A DNA stretch of 64,000 nucleotides from Paramyrothecium sp. XJ0827. Its lineage: Eukaryota > Ascomycota > Sordariomycetes > Hypocreales > Stachybotryaceae. The stretch lies in assembly GCA_020881915.1 (NCBI GenBank), contig JAJFPB010000004.1:5456001-5520000 (forward strand). Reading direction: 5' to 3'. Positions 1 to 11,106 of the stretch are shown here, piece after piece (position 1 is the first letter of the stretch; the number at the start of each line of letters is the position of its first letter). The notes under the pieces were generated by a model that did not search any database, was not told the DNA's origin, and saw nothing but the letters and a program-made list of their open reading frames with translations. The translations under genes and the position numbers were made by a program.

Positions 1-2
1 TA

Positions 3-1559
3 GTTCAGTTCTTTCCCGGTCCATTCTTCCAGCCGCTCATCATCATTTCGGACTTTCGCGAGGTCCAGGACCTTCTCGTCCGTCGGTCAAAGGAAATTGA
101 CCGCGCATATATCAGCAAGATCATGTGGTCCGGTGTGGCCCCCGACCACTTTGTTGGCATGGGCGCTTCTGATCCTCGTTTCGTTCAAGCTAAGCAGTTG
201 GTGAGGGATGTGATGGGTCCCGCATACATCCAGAATGTGAGCCGGCTATGCTTCTTCGCTCCATCTTCACCTCGCTAACACAAGACCCAGGTCGCTACCC
301 CAGCAGCGTACAGCAACGTCTCCAATCTTGTGGAGTTATGGAAATTCAAAGCACAACTGGCCGGTGGCCTGCCTTTCAAAGCTATCAAGGACCTCAATTT
401 TCTCACGGCGGATACTATTTTTGAAAGTGGCCTGGGCATTCGTGGTAAGGACAAGCATTTGGCTCAACAATCGGAGCGTCTCCGGGAAGCTGGCCTCGAA
501 AAAATATCCATTTCTCCTGAGATGAACATCTTCGACTTCCCCGAGTTTCATGAGACAGGCCTGTTGGGCACAATCGAGACCATTGCCGAAGTTGCTGGCG
601 AGTTTCCAACGTCTCCTATTATCCAGCTATTCTGGCCGTTGGCAAGCTTACGTCCAAAATTGAAGTCAGCACGCCGTACCCACGCTCAGCTCATAAAAGC
701 TCACATCGACATGGGTGTCTCACGATGGGAGAAAGAAGGGCCCCCTGCCCGGCCTGAGAGCGCCTTGGATGCGATGATTCACCGTGAGCGTTTGGCCGCC
801 AAAAAAGAAGGCCGCTCCCCCAATTATCACTCCCCCTTGTTCACAGATGGACTATATGGATATTGCTTCGGAGGCCAAGATACAACTCACAGTGGGCTCT
901 CCTTCCTGGTCAAGTATTTTGGAGCCTATCCCGACATACAGCGACGTTTACGGGATTGCTTGCATCAGACTCATTCTGCTGCGGTGAGCGATAACCGTTG
1001 GCCTACCGCAGACGAGATTATGCAAACTCCTGTGGCGTATCTGGATGCGTTTACGCAAGAGGTATTGCGATTGAACCCTTCGGCATCAGCTGTACTCAAA
1101 GAATCTGTCGATGACATGACAATTCTTGGCCACCACATCCCAAAAGGTGCTCAACTTCTCATCCCTCTCTGGGGACCTTCCATAGATCAGCCCGCAATCC
1201 AAGTCCCTGAGCATGTCCGAGGCTCCAAGGACTATACTGGCGGGACCACTTGGGACGACACGCCATTCCCTGCGGCTGATTTCAACCCAGATCGCTGGTT
1301 ACAAACAGACGAAAGAGGGGGGATGGTTTTCAACAACAAAGCCGGGCCATACCTGACGTTCAGTTTGGGCCCCCGAGAGTGCTGGGGTAAAAGATTGGCG
1401 TACCTCCAAGTCCGCATATTAACAACCTTGCTTGTTTGGAATTTCGAGTTTCTTCCTTTGCCTGTTGAGCTAAACAATTGGGACACCGAAGACATACTCA
1501 ATGCTAAGCCTAGGGTGTGTCTGGTTAGATTGCGAACCTTGCCAGAAGCAGGGTCATAA
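3..1559 (+). CDS. cytochrome P450 monooxygenase, 5'-truncated by window edge
   Basis: The 3' part of a fungal class II-type P450, a haem monooxygenase usually anchored in the ER. Two exons are visible: 3..236, open at the window edge, and 291..1559. The 54-bp intron starts GTGAGC and ends CCCAG, and both sides stay in frame 3. Exon 1 carries the usual N-terminal P450 pattern (FFQPLIIISDFREVQDLLVRR). In exon 2 the I-helix reads GGQDTTHS, the K-helix EVLRLNP gives the ExxR motif, FNPDRW is the PERF-like motif, and FSLGPRECWGK is the haem-binding loop with the axial Cys. The C-terminus is complete; perhaps 100 residues including the membrane anchor lie outside the window. The substrate cannot be deduced. 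The neighbour on the other strand is an NTF2-like protein, a pairing often seen in secondary-metabolite loci, but no core synthase is visible here. Confidence 0.93.
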
Positions 1560-1877
1560 ATTCGTTTATACTAATAGATACCTGCACGATGTGTTGATGG
1601 TTCCAATTTCTCTATTAATTTCCGTGATAGTTAGAGCCCGTAAAGCCGATGCGTGCAATGGACGAGAAGTTAGAAGACAAAGAAGATTCAGGTATCCCTG
1701 CTAACGTCTTCCGGATAGCTAGGCTTGGATCGGACAAATCCGCCTCCCGTTGCTGGGGAACACCTGGATACGTGCTGCATTCCCTACAAGTGGTCAGCTC
1801 ACAGCAAATGAGCCAGCGAATAAGTCTTTACGAGTTGAGATTTGAAAACATATGAAGGAAGGGACATGAACAATATT
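1560..1877. other. convergent 3' intergenic spacer
   Basis: A tail-to-tail gap between the P450 and the NTF2-like gene. No convincing coding sequence, RNA or repeat was seen. Confidence 0.6.
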
Positions 1878-2432
1878 CTAGGTAGACTTAGACACGCCCA
1901 TTGCCAGGGCTATTCCGAAACCCATACCAACCAAGAGCGCTGTAGGGTTGGAAGCTATTTTCAACAACAGGCCCAACGGTCCCAGGACTGCATGCATGAA
2001 TTTTGTCATTTCCTGCGAGTCAACAAACTCGGTAGCACTAAGTAATGTCTTGCCGTCTGGAGCAAACTCAAAGAGCCAGCAAAACTCCACGCACTGCCAT
2101 TTTTTACCACGCAACTTGATATGGTGCTCTACCCGAGCCACACCTGTCATCTCGACTGTGTCGATGACGACCAGGAGAATGTTGCATCGACCATCCTTCA
2201 TGCGTCTCAGCATGGGAGCCATATGCTTCACGTAAGCAGCATTGTCAAAGCCCTTGGATGGGTCCTGGCCGAAGCCGCGCACGAATGCCGCTGGTGCCGT
2301 GAATCGCTGACACTTAGGCCCGGAAACCTTGTTCAGTAGCTCAGGTTCCTGTTTCCGCAGAGCATCCGCGTAACATGCTATGAATGTGTGGATTGTACCC
2401 TCGCAGGTGGTGCGTAGGTCTGAAGTGCCCAT
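1878..2432 (-). CDS. NTF2/SnoaL-like fold protein, 184 aa
   Basis: A single-exon gene with an ATG at 2432 and a TAG stop at 1878. Size and pattern fit the SnoaL/NTF2-like alpha+beta barrel: an N-terminal helix (TIHTFIACYADALRK), a middle LNKVSGPKCQRF segment, and C-terminal strands ending with the WLFEFAPDGKTLLSATEFVDS pattern. Members of this fold act as isomerases, cyclases or dehydratases, and several fungal terpenoid and polyketide clusters contain small ones. The last 30 residues (LLLKIASNPTALLVGMGFGI) are hydrophobic, which is not part of the core fold and suggests membrane association. A TATATA stretch lies about 140 bp upstream at 2571. The fold call is from pattern recognition only; the catalytic role is unknown. 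It is convergent with the P450. Confidence 0.7.
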   Translation of the reverse strand: MGTSDLRTTCEGTIHTFIACYADALRKQEPELLNKVSGPKCQRFTAPAAFVRGFGQDPSKGFDNAAYVKHMAPMLRRMKDGRCNILLVVIDTVEMTGVARVEHHIKLRGKKWQCVEFCWLFEFAPDGKTLLSATEFVDSQEMTKFMHAVLGPLGLLLKIASNPTALLVGMGFGIALAMGVSKST

Positions 2433-3065
2433 GATAATAGCTCTGAGTCATGCATTAGCCAACTCTGTCGGTATCCCTCTTTACTTGAGACGAGGCAAAC
2501 TCGTCTATTGAGGATCATACCGCAATGATATGTGGATTCCAATAGCTTGGCCGAACAAGGTCTGTACAGATATATAGGAAGAGCCAGATTTCGCAGCGAA
2601 GCTCTCGCTAGCTATAACCAATGGGAAGCAACACACAAATACACACAAAGTCAAGTGTTTTACAGATGCGATCTGAATGTGTGCATGTATATGAGGCAAA
2701 GAAACGTATTTGTTCTGGCATGGCCCAGGTTTCTTTCATGTGCGGGGACGGCCCTCCAGGTTTATTCACTTCGGTTGCATAAAATAAGCATGTGTGTTGC
2801 CCGTTGAAGTCTAGTCGAAGCTCGGACGTTTGTTTATTGCTTTCCAATGGTGCGGAAAAGGAGGGAAAACCAAGTTTTGTGGCTTCATTTACTGCGGACA
2901 TGAGTGCCAAGGATTGTTTCTCCTGTGCTGTTATCGTCAATGGTGATCAGATCAAAACCGCCATGGAACAAGCGAAAGCGCAAGCATTTCCTAGTTGAGA
3001 CAGCATGGCGCTAGTGATCCTGGCTGTTGACAATGGATTGCTTTAGGAGGATCAACTTAATGCAC
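2433..3065. other. intergenic region without convincing gene
   Basis: Short overlapping open frames occur on both strands, but none has codon structure, a partner exon or family similarity that I recognise. It probably holds the promoters of the two flanking divergent genes. Confidence 0.5.
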
Positions 3066-3131
3066 GATCGGTGGTGGATCCTCGGGTACCATCACCGATC
3101 GATCGGTGGTTGACATTGATGACCGGCGGTC
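3066..3131. promoter_or_regulatory. cluster of CGG/CCG inverted repeats upstream of orphan gene
   Basis: GATCGGTG at 3066-3073 is repeated inverted as CACCGATC at 3093-3100 and again direct at 3101-3108. Twelve bases further, GACCGGCGGTC at 3121-3131 is a palindrome with one central base (CCG-N-CGG). Zn2Cys6 fungal regulators bind paired CGG triplets, so this is a plausible operator 150-220 bp before the start codon at 3284. The regulatory role is inferred. Confidence 0.45.
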
Positions 3132-3283
3132 TTGTCTTTTAGTCATCTTTTTCACTATTCCACAGCCGTGTGGTGGATGAATCGTTGTACAATGCAGGAA
3201 TACTAAAGTAAACTACAAGTCAACCTTGTGAACCTTTGTAACTTTATTTGACTTCGTGGCTTAACGTGGCAGCTGGGACAATA

Positions 3284-4003
3284 ATGGCTTCAACTAACCA
3301 AGAGCCTCTCACCATCTCGTATCGGACCGGTGGCCATGATGTCGTTGACGATGAAGTCAACATCTGGGAGTTGCAGTTTGCTCATCGCTCTTTGGCAAAT
3401 TTAAGATCACTTTTGTCCGATGAGGCAATGTTCAGCTTGCTTGAACCACAAATCAAAGCTGCAGACGCTGTATGGAAGTCTTTCATCGCGTCTTCTGATG
3501 CCACCTTCGTACCATGCCGTACTGAACTGTCTTTGCGTGGCATCTCTGCAGTCGAGCTACTCACAGCTTGGCAGCAATGGATGGCTCTACCCCCAGCCAC
3601 TTACGCGTCCGCCATCATTCTGCCTTCCCACCCTGAGCATTACAGTCTCACACAACCAGATCTTATTGTCGAGTCTATTGGCGGGCACGTAACACAGCTG
3701 CGTATGACGCCAATAAACCCAACAGACTGTCCAGAGTCCATTGCAGCCTACGGCGATGCTGGTTTTCCTATTAAAACAGTCACCAAATTCCAGCTTGGCG
3801 ACGACACGACAATTTTCTGGGGACTTAATGAGTTCCGTAATACTGAAAGCGACAGTGATGGCAAGGGCTGCGAAGCTCGCGTCCAGTTAATGATGCCGGG
3901 GACCACACCAAAAGAGTTAGTGAACGAACACGGGCGTCACTTGAGCATTGAGCTAAGGAGTTTTGCTCGTCTGGCCCATAAACAGCTCATAACAAGGAAG
4001 TAG
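3284..4003 (+). CDS. hypothetical protein, 239 aa
   Basis: A single open frame with the first ATG at 3284 (the frame extends upstream to 3248 only with a TTG codon). The product is hydrophilic, with no signal peptide, membrane segment or catalytic motif that I recognise. It has balanced composition and a clear alternation of strand-like and helical segments (NIWELQFAHRSLANLRSLL near the N-terminus; LSIELRSFARLAHKQLITRK at the C-terminus), so it is probably a real folded protein. CGG palindromes lie just upstream. The gene ends 20 bp before an AT-rich block. I do not recognise the family. Confidence 0.6.
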   Translation: MASTNQEPLTISYRTGGHDVVDDEVNIWELQFAHRSLANLRSLLSDEAMFSLLEPQIKAADAVWKSFIASSDATFVPCRTELSLRGISAVELLTAWQQWMALPPATYASAIILPSHPEHYSLTQPDLIVESIGGHVTQLRMTPINPTDCPESIAAYGDAGFPIKTVTKFQLGDDTTIFWGLNEFRNTESDSDGKGCEARVQLMMPGTTPKELVNEHGRHLSIELRSFARLAHKQLITRK

Positions 4004-4432
4004 GCTAGTGGTATAGTCTGGGTAGATGTGAGGTGGGAGATTAGGGCCATGGGCTAGGAATTAAGACTAGAAGGGCTAGAAGTTGCAAGTATCTAGTAAT
4101 TAAGATTTTTGGTTTCTAGGGTATAAAAGTAGAATAATATAAATTAAATAGTATTAAAATAATTCAAAGTCTAAGTAGAACTAAATAATCAAAAGTATAC
4201 TTTAGATTTGTAAATAATAGTAATAATAGAGGTTATAATAATATTTTTTACCCCTGTCTTTTTACTTCCTTCTTTTCTTTCTTTTAAATCCTTTTCTCCT
4301 AATCTTACTACTTAACCCTAGAAATCTACCTCTGCTTACTCTTCCTCCCTTTCCCTCCCCTGATTCTATTTACTTAACCTTAAAACCTATCTCTACTAAG
4401 ACTATCCTATAGAATAGCAGTGCCTTCCTATT
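4004..4432. other. AT-rich block, possible RIP-mutated remnant
   Basis: A low-complexity TA-rich stretch (4090-4260) grades into a C/T-rich strand (4255-4400). No open frame is supported. The composition contrasts sharply with the flanking genes and resembles the AT-rich remnants left by repeat-induced point mutation. Confidence 0.55.
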
Positions 4433-6101
4433 CTAGTCTATAAAGAGGAACTGCCCGGCAACTGCACCCACAATTACTAATAAAAGCGGCGTATACTTAT
4501 TAGTAAACTTATACAGAACAGCCAGGGCAAGCATGTACAGCACGGCCGCTGGGCCGACTTGGGCAGTTGCGCTCATTACCTCACCAACCGGCCTGTCCTT
4601 CACTCTGTCCAGAGAACCCTTGACACTGGCCGCCAGAATCTGCGCCGCGATGATGGCTATGACGCCAATAACAGAAGCGCACAGACCGTCGAAGAAGCTA
4701 GCGAGAAACTGTGTGCCAGGAGGCAACCGTCAGCGAGTCGTCCCATTACAGAGATTGACGAGGGAGCTGCGAAATTCAAAGCATCACGAACCTTGTTCCG
4801 AACCAACTTCTCTAATAACTCATGGCCCGCAATAGTAAACAGAAAACATGGGGAAAACATCCCCAGCGTGATAATAATCGCTCCAGCAAACGCATTGCCA
4901 AGTGACCCGTCCGAGTAGGCACCCTGGAAACCCACAAAGGTCGCAAAAATAACTAGCGGCGCGGGCAAGATATTACCAATCGCAATTCCGTCGATAAATA
5001 CGCTCTGCGGCAGCCACGCTCCCATTAGGACCGCCTCGACTTGCACGAACGGAATGGCCGTGTACGCACCGCCGAACGAGAGGGTACCAGCCACCAAGCC
5101 CAGCACGAAGAGGTTAATTAGCGAAGGCGTCCGAGCGATGCCCAAAGCCAGTGAAACGGGCGAGGGTACTCCACGAAACACGACATAGAGTGCATAGCCA
5201 ACATACTGCAGGATGAAGAGTGCAGCTGCGGGGATCCAGAGGCGTCGAGCGATGAACGTATAGATGATGCCATACAGACCGAGGGATATGAAACTATGAG
5301 AGACGATCGAGTCAGCTTGCTCCATTTTCTGCTTTCCTAGGATTGGAAAGAATGAGAGTACTTACATGTTGATGCGAAGTGCACCATTGATCGCCGTACA
5401 GATGGCTGCCATAACGAGAAACGGGTCGATTTTCTTTGTGTTGGGCTTCCGCAGTGAGTGATCAGCTATCTTGTGGGTTGCTCGCAGGATCTAGAGCTCA
5501 GTGTCAGGAATCAAACAATCCACACTTTTCTAGTGGTTGGGACAGATGAGGAACTCCCTACCATTGCTGCGACAATCGGTTGCAAAGCCCGAAACGATGC
5601 GTTGAAGTAGGCGTTCTCGAAACCAGCCAGCGAATACAGATAGCTAGCTAGGAGCATTAACACGAAGCCGGGCAGTATAAATGCTATCCCGGCAACGATG
5701 CCGCCTATCCTACCAGCGGACAAGCAACCGAAAAACATGCACAGCTCCGCAGCCTCAGGCCCGGGGAGAATCTGGTAGACAGAGAAGACGCGTTGGAATC
5801 GTGGGAGGGTAATCCATTTGTCCTGGACCACGAGCTTTTCCTTGATCAGGGCAATCTGCGCAACGGGGCCGCCCCAGGCGAAGAGGCCAAAGTTGTAGAA
5901 GAAAAACCAGAAGATCTTTAAATATGACAGTTGAGGGACATTGGAATTGTCGTCTAGACCTGGGTCGTCGCAAGAAGTGGAGCTGGGGGATGTTGCTGCT
6001 TCTTCTGGTCGGGAAGTGTTCGTCTGCTGGGACTCTTCGTCGGTTGTCTCGTTGTGCAGCTTAGGCATAGCCGGCTTCGGTGGCGTAGAATCAACGGCCA
6101 T
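4433..6101 (-). CDS. CHR-family (chromate-type) ion transporter, two-domain, about 480 aa
   Basis: An integral membrane transporter of the CHR family (Pfam Chromate_transp), which moves chromate/sulfate-type anions. Four exons: 6101..5562, 5490..5366, 5293..4792 and 4708..4433. The introns are 71, 72 and 83 bp, and phases match at each junction (donors GTAGGG, GTAAGT and the weaker GTTCGT). Both homologous halves are present. The first has YNFGLFAWGGPVAQIALIKE and the proline-rich QILPGPEA motif. The second has GTLSFGGAYTAIPFVQ and GNILPAPLVIFATFVGF. Each half has about five membrane segments. The N-terminal 60 residues are Ser/Thr/Glu-rich and probably cytosolic. The ORF extends 21 bp upstream with TTG; the ATG at 6101 is the likely start. 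It is divergent from the bZIP gene, which could regulate it. Confidence 0.88.
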
Positions 6102-6593
6102 TGCAAAGAAAGTTGCTAGCAACTGCTGAATAGCGGTTCATAGGATAACAGTCAGCGAGTAACTCGGTGAAGCGAGAGACAGTGAGCTCCGTCGTCTCGG
6201 TTGTTATATAGTCATATCCTGGCTGGTCATTGAATTCGTCTGTACCCTGGCTGATGGACAGACAGAACAGTCCTGATTGGCAGCTTCGACGTGTAGGTCG
6301 CTAAAACAGCCACACTTCAAACGTCTGGGGCGAGAGGACCCGTTGACCAATGGCCATCCACATGTCCGTCCATTCATGCTCGGCCCTAATCTCGCGAACC
6401 GAACAAGGCCAGTGGACGGACACCCTACTTTTGATTGGCCAGCAAGCAGGGCCAGGTCTAGACCGGCACATGCCACTCCCCCTCCCTGAATCACAGATAG
6501 CCAAGGGCCCCAGTACCACCTTTCCTCAGCATCTCCAATTGCCCTTGCATATCGAAAGGCCATACCATTGAGTGGTGGACCCACCTAGCCACC
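6102..6593. promoter_or_regulatory. divergent promoter region between CHR transporter and bZIP gene
   Basis: 492 bp lie between two start codons on opposite strands. Open frames inside are short and overlapping on both strands, and none is supported. The spacing fits a shared bidirectional promoter. No specific binding site is claimed. Confidence 0.5.
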
Positions 6594-7601
6594 ATGTTCG
6601 GAAATCAAAGCCAGGCAAGTATCTCCTTTCATTTTTCTTCACCAGTCTCGTCAGCTGCTTCTTCTCAAGAGCGTCGGTCCTGCAGGGCTAACATCTGTCG
6701 CTTGGATCAGAATTCGACGCGAACAGCGAGACTTACGGAGAACAAACGCCGGTACCGCGCCCGCCGTAAGGAATATGTGTCTGACCTGGAAAGAAGGCTG
6801 GCAGAGGCGCGTCAGCATGGCGTGCAAGCTACCAAGGAGGTGCAGCTTGCGGCGCAGCAGGTCAAGCAGGAGAATACCAGACTTCGAGAGCTGCTCGATC
6901 TAGTCGGCTTTAGCCAGGAAGAAATTGGCGCCTGGCTGGGACCTGCGAGCTGTTCGGGCGAGCGAAGCAATGATGACTGTGCTCGGCGGCGGGCATGCGA
7001 GAGAAAGGCGAAGGACTGTGCCGCCGCCTATCGTCACCAACGGGATGCCTCGAACAAGATCGCAACAACAGACCTTGCCGCTGCCTCTGCGCAGATTCTA
7101 GATCAATTGATACCCAAAAAACCGACCGAGGATCCCCATAATAAGGAGGACGCCGAGGGTGGTACGTCACCCCAGCCAACCCCGAACCACGACCACCTAG
7201 AGCTGTCGCAGCCGTTACCTCCTAGCAAGAACCCCCCGGCCCAATCGAAGGGATCTTGTCAATCAGGTTCTTCCCCCTGTTCGCTCAAGAAGGTCGCGCC
7301 GGGAGCGAACACAAAGCCGCCATGCAAGCTCTTATCACATCTTGCGCAGAACCCCGGCACCGACTTGACCCAGATCCCCGTCACGCCCAGCAGCACAGAT
7401 GCAGTTGTGCAAACTGGCGACGGCGAGGCAGCGGTTGAGTGTGGCAGGGCGTACGAGATGCTGATGCGCTTCGCAACAACTGGAGAGAAGATGGATGCCG
7501 TGGCGCAGGCGTTAGAGGGCGGGTGCAAGCCAGATGGCCGTGGACGGTGTGCCGTCAAGCAGGAAGTTGTTTGGCAAGTCCTGGACGGGATGTGTGGATG
7601 A
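6594..7601 (+). CDS. bZIP transcription factor, up to 335 aa
   Basis: A nuclear DNA-binding regulator. The basic region is RLTENKRRYRARRKEYV (residues about 47-63), with the N-x7-R signature. It continues into a coiled coil (LERRLAEAR, then VQLAAQQVKQENTRLRELL) with heptad leucines. The middle is Pro/Ser/Asn-rich and probably disordered. The C-terminal block (YEMLMRFATTGEKMDAVAQAL) is typical of fungal bZIP proteins whose basic region sits near the N-terminus. The frame is open throughout, but the first seven codons are followed by GCAAGT and a CAG lies at about 6711. A GC-AG intron of a multiple of three bases (about 6615-6710) may therefore be removed, giving a shorter N-terminus. It is divergent from the CHR transporter. 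Confidence 0.88.
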   Translation: MFGNQSQASISFHFSSPVSSAASSQERRSCRANICRLDQNSTRTARLTENKRRYRARRKEYVSDLERRLAEARQHGVQATKEVQLAAQQVKQENTRLRELLDLVGFSQEEIGAWLGPASCSGERSNDDCARRRACERKAKDCAAAYRHQRDASNKIATTDLAAASAQILDQLIPKKPTEDPHNKEDAEGGTSPQPTPNHDHLELSQPLPPSKNPPAQSKGSCQSGSSPCSLKKVAPGANTKPPCKLLSHLAQNPGTDLTQIPVTPSSTDAVVQTGDGEAAVECGRAYEMLMRFATTGEKMDAVAQALEGGCKPDGRGRCAVKQEVVWQVLDGMCG

Positions 7602-8380
7602 AGTGCTTTCTATCCTACAAACCGTGGCCCCGGTCTTGATCGTTGATAAGGACGGTTGGTTCCGAATCATAAGGGAGCCTAGGTATTATTTAGAGCTCTT
7701 TTTGTTAACTCATATAAATAAAAGTATAGTTTAAGCTTTTAATGAAAAGTATTAATCTAAAATAATTAATTAATTTCTTAAGATAAGTTTTTAAGTAATT
7801 TTAGTGTTAAAATAAGATTAAGAAATTTATTGTGTTCGACCGGTTTAACAACACCACCCCCAACAGGTTCGTGATAGCTTCGTAAATATCGTCTCGTCGA
7901 GCCGTATCAGGCAGCCGGAGCGGCGGCCACTGAGGCCACCACACGGAGGTCGATTGAACTTATTGAAGGTCACAGATCATTTGATCTTTCTAAATGCACG
8001 TAGAAAATAGGGCCAAAGTTTGAATTCCATAGCTCAATGATACTTGAAGGTCAATGATGCCTGCTGTCTGACCCGTTTCCGTAGACAGCTTTAAATACCA
8101 CTAGACCAGTTGATCAAGACCTCCCGGTCTAGGGTAGCTAGCTTCAACTTCCCTTGACAATTCAAACTGCCCCCAACACATTACATATATTAAATATAGA
8201 AGATAAAATTCTAAGTAAAATCTTATAATTCTTAGAATAGTCTTATATTATAAATAAATAAATATTAAAAATCTAGAGAATAGCTATTCTATTCTTCTAG
8301 TTTATTATTAGCTACTTTAAATTTAATTATCAGGGAATCTAGCGTAAGTTCTCTTTATAAATCTAACTCTAAGTTCCACC
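7602..8380. other. AT-rich intergenic region with two TA-rich blocks
   Basis: TA-rich segments at about 7690-7840 and 8180-8330 flank about 300 bp of ordinary composition. No gene is supported. The blocks resemble the 4.0-4.4 kb block and may be remnants of RIP-mutated repeats. Confidence 0.5.
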
Positions 8381-9884
8381 TTAAGCTTTCTCATATTGCA
8401 CAGTAATCTCGCTCGTAACGTAGAGGTTTCCACTATCACTCTCCTGGCCGGGGTGCTCCCTGCTACGGCCGCCACCGCCACTGATAGTGACCTTGGACTT
8501 GGGGTGGATACTGTTGCTGAATTGGTGGTCGAACTCAATATCGCCGGAAGACCCATCCTCGAGTTCGGCGAACTGCTGCTGGGAGCTGTTGTCGACCCTC
8601 TTGGAGTTCGTCATGGTGGCCAGCTTGATGCCTCGGCTCCTCTTGGCCAATGTGCTGAGCGGCTGGCTGGGGCCCGAATTGAGTGCCGAGCCCGGGAGTA
8701 TGCGTCGGAAGATGGGACGCATCATTGGTAGGCATGCTATGGATTGGGGTGGTCAGTGAGAGTTGTCTGCTGTAGAGGGGAGGCAGCATGATAGAGGCTG
8801 GATCGGGATGTAGACGTACCTGAGCAAATGGCGAAGTTGACCTCGACACCGGCCCAGATGAGGACGGGGGTGATGTCGTGTGGCAGTTCTATGGTGTGGG
8901 GGTCCAACCGGAAGGCCGTGATGAGAACGACGACGGAGGCTATGCAGACGCTATTGTTGATCATGGGTCAATATAGTACAGTACACAGAATCTGTGTTGT
9001 AAAGGAGCCTAGGAGTTGAGGAAGGGATAGGAGGGAGGAGGGAGGCCATACAAGATACCAAACATGAACAGACCAACAACAGCCAGCTTCTGGCCCAGCC
9101 GAAGCTGCAAATTCTTGACCTGCAGGCCAGGCAGTGCGAGGATGACGCAGTCCATGATGAGGTGGACGAGGGTGGTGGCAAACATGAACTTTGCCGTGTT
9201 GATGTGGCATACGGCGCCCTCGATGGTGAGATCCCAGAAGGCATGAACAGGGGTGCAGTGGAAGACTCCCATCCAGAGGCGTATCATCCACCAGACGAAG
9301 GCGCAGCCCTGCAGGATCTGGATGGGCAGGCGGATGTTGGACTTGCTAAAGAGGCGCCAGTAGAAGGAAAGGATGGACGCTTTGGAGAAGTAGAGTGAAA
9401 AGGCGTATGCTAGCTCTATGAAGAAGAGAGAGAAACGGGCCTCTTCGTTGGCGTCTTCGGCGGGGATTGGGAGGTCTTCTGTCCATTGGCCGAGACCACC
9501 AGTAATGGCCCCTGTGGAGAAATGAACTTAGTCTTGGTCTGTATACAATGTGTGTGTATATGCATGTGCCTGAATGGATAGCTAGATGCGAGTGGAATAG
9601 GGGTCGACTCACATCTCATGGCAAAGCTGAAGTAGGCTATAGAAAAGACCTGATTTTTGTTATCAGCAAGTTGCGTCCATGAGGTGGACATGACGGTTCT
9701 AACTCACATAGGCGCACATGATCAGGTAATCGTCCCACCAGAGCTTGACACCCGTTGTATAACGCGCAACCATGCGGAGAATCATGGATAGCGTGGCGAG
9801 GATGAAGATGATAACCTGTGATGCCACGACGGGGCCGTTGACGGGCATGGGCTTGTGTTCGGGGTTGATGATGTCTGTGTCCAT
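8381..9884 (-). CDS. Pth11-like rhodopsin-fold integral membrane protein, 386 aa
   Basis: A seven-transmembrane protein of the fungal rhodopsin-like (Pth11-related, SAT5-type) family, probable plasma-membrane receptors. Five exons: 9884..9708, 9649..9613, 9511..9052, 8950..8820 and 8736..8381. All GT-AG introns are phase-consistent (GTGAGT, GTGAGT, GTATGG, GTACGT donors). Family marks are KLWWDDYLIMCAYV after TM2, GGLGQW, the cysteine segment FHCTPVHAFWD, LIMDCVILALPG, VCIASVVVLI and LIWAGVEVNFAI. The roughly 110-residue C-terminal tail after ACLPMMRPIFR is Ser/Gly-rich and cytosolic. No CFEM domain is present. The ORF can be extended to 9968, but the ATG at 9884 gives the usual short N-terminus. 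The ligand is unknown. Confidence 0.9.
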
Positions 9885-11106
9885 GCTGGGCGGTGTTGAG
9901 AGCGAGAGTGGGTGCTTTGCTACGGGCAAAAGAAACGCTGGCGTGATCCTGCTGGAGAAGATATTCACTGCCTGCGAGAATACATAAAAAACATAGCAAG
10001 AAGGATGGAAAAGTCAGAAATACAGCAAGGGGATCTTATAGCGATATACCGTGTTGCTACTGCAATGATCCCAGACGCAGATCCCGTGCTATAACTCGTG
10101 ACCCTTTTTCACCCCTCTCCTCACACAGCCATCTCAAAATGGTCGAAATGACATTTCACTCTGCTACGTCCACCTGCCTGCTTATCACAGGAGAAAAGCC
10201 GTACGAGCCGCGCAATATTACCAGCTGTCCGCATCTCGGCAGTGACGCGCGACCTGGGGCAGCCGGCGAGTCAGGGCGCAGATTCCACTTGGGAAGCGTT
10301 AGGGCTGGTTGCCGGCTACAGTGTGGGCCGCGCCGATCTGTGCCACCGTCTCAGCGCCGGCAACGTGCTAGCGCTGGCATGTTATTCGCGTAGCGTGGAA
10401 CTCTGCGACCCAGGAGGAAAACGGAGGTATGACTGACGCGGCTGTCGCTAGAGAGTGATTTTTTCAGTCGTGTTCCCGCCGACTGCCGACTGTCCCGTCT
10501 CGTGGGCCAAAGGAGGAGAGGGATTTGGGGACTTGTGTCAGCTGCCGAAGGGGATGGATCTTTTGATAATAATCACCGTCCACCTCTGTATATGTTTCTT
10601 TTCCCTTGTCTGTTTCACTGCTTTATGCTTCTGGGTGACCTGCTCTGGCTTTTCTGCTACGAGCAGTCAATGGCTCTCTGTGGTGAAAAGCATAGCCTAG
10701 CTACTGTTGCATATGAAGTATAAGAGACTTGCTAATGCACAGGAAATTAGTGATCATCAAAGAACAAGAGTAATCCGGACAAGCGTTTCAGCCGTTACAC
10801 CCTGTTGTGTGGGCCCCTCATTGGCCGGGATCCAAGAAATCGGTGCTTGAACCCTTCCTCTATGAGCCTTTAAGCGGACTAGTGATAATTCTCTGTGGAT
10901 TGGATCTACAGCACCTTGACGTAACACTTTCCTTTCCCTGCCGTGCCAGCCTGCTAGTGAAATAAGCATGTAGCGACAGCGCCCTGGCACACTAGTGCTC
11001 GTTTGGCTCCTACCTTGTGGGGGATCAAGAGGATAAGGGGAAAAGATGGGGCGGTACTCCTAGAGCGGAGCTCGGTCGAGTCTTTGACACGCTACTGATG
11101 CCCCAG
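9885..11106. other. intergenic region, no supported gene
   Basis: Several open frames of 60-85 codons overlap each other on both strands (for example 10139-10436 and 10757-10990). None shows a recognisable domain, partner exon or start context that I would defend. Confidence 0.5.

Noticed and set aside
10139..10436. Overlapping frames that at first looked like a small secreted protein
   Set aside because: No signal peptide, no cysteine pattern of a known effector, and no consistent frame.
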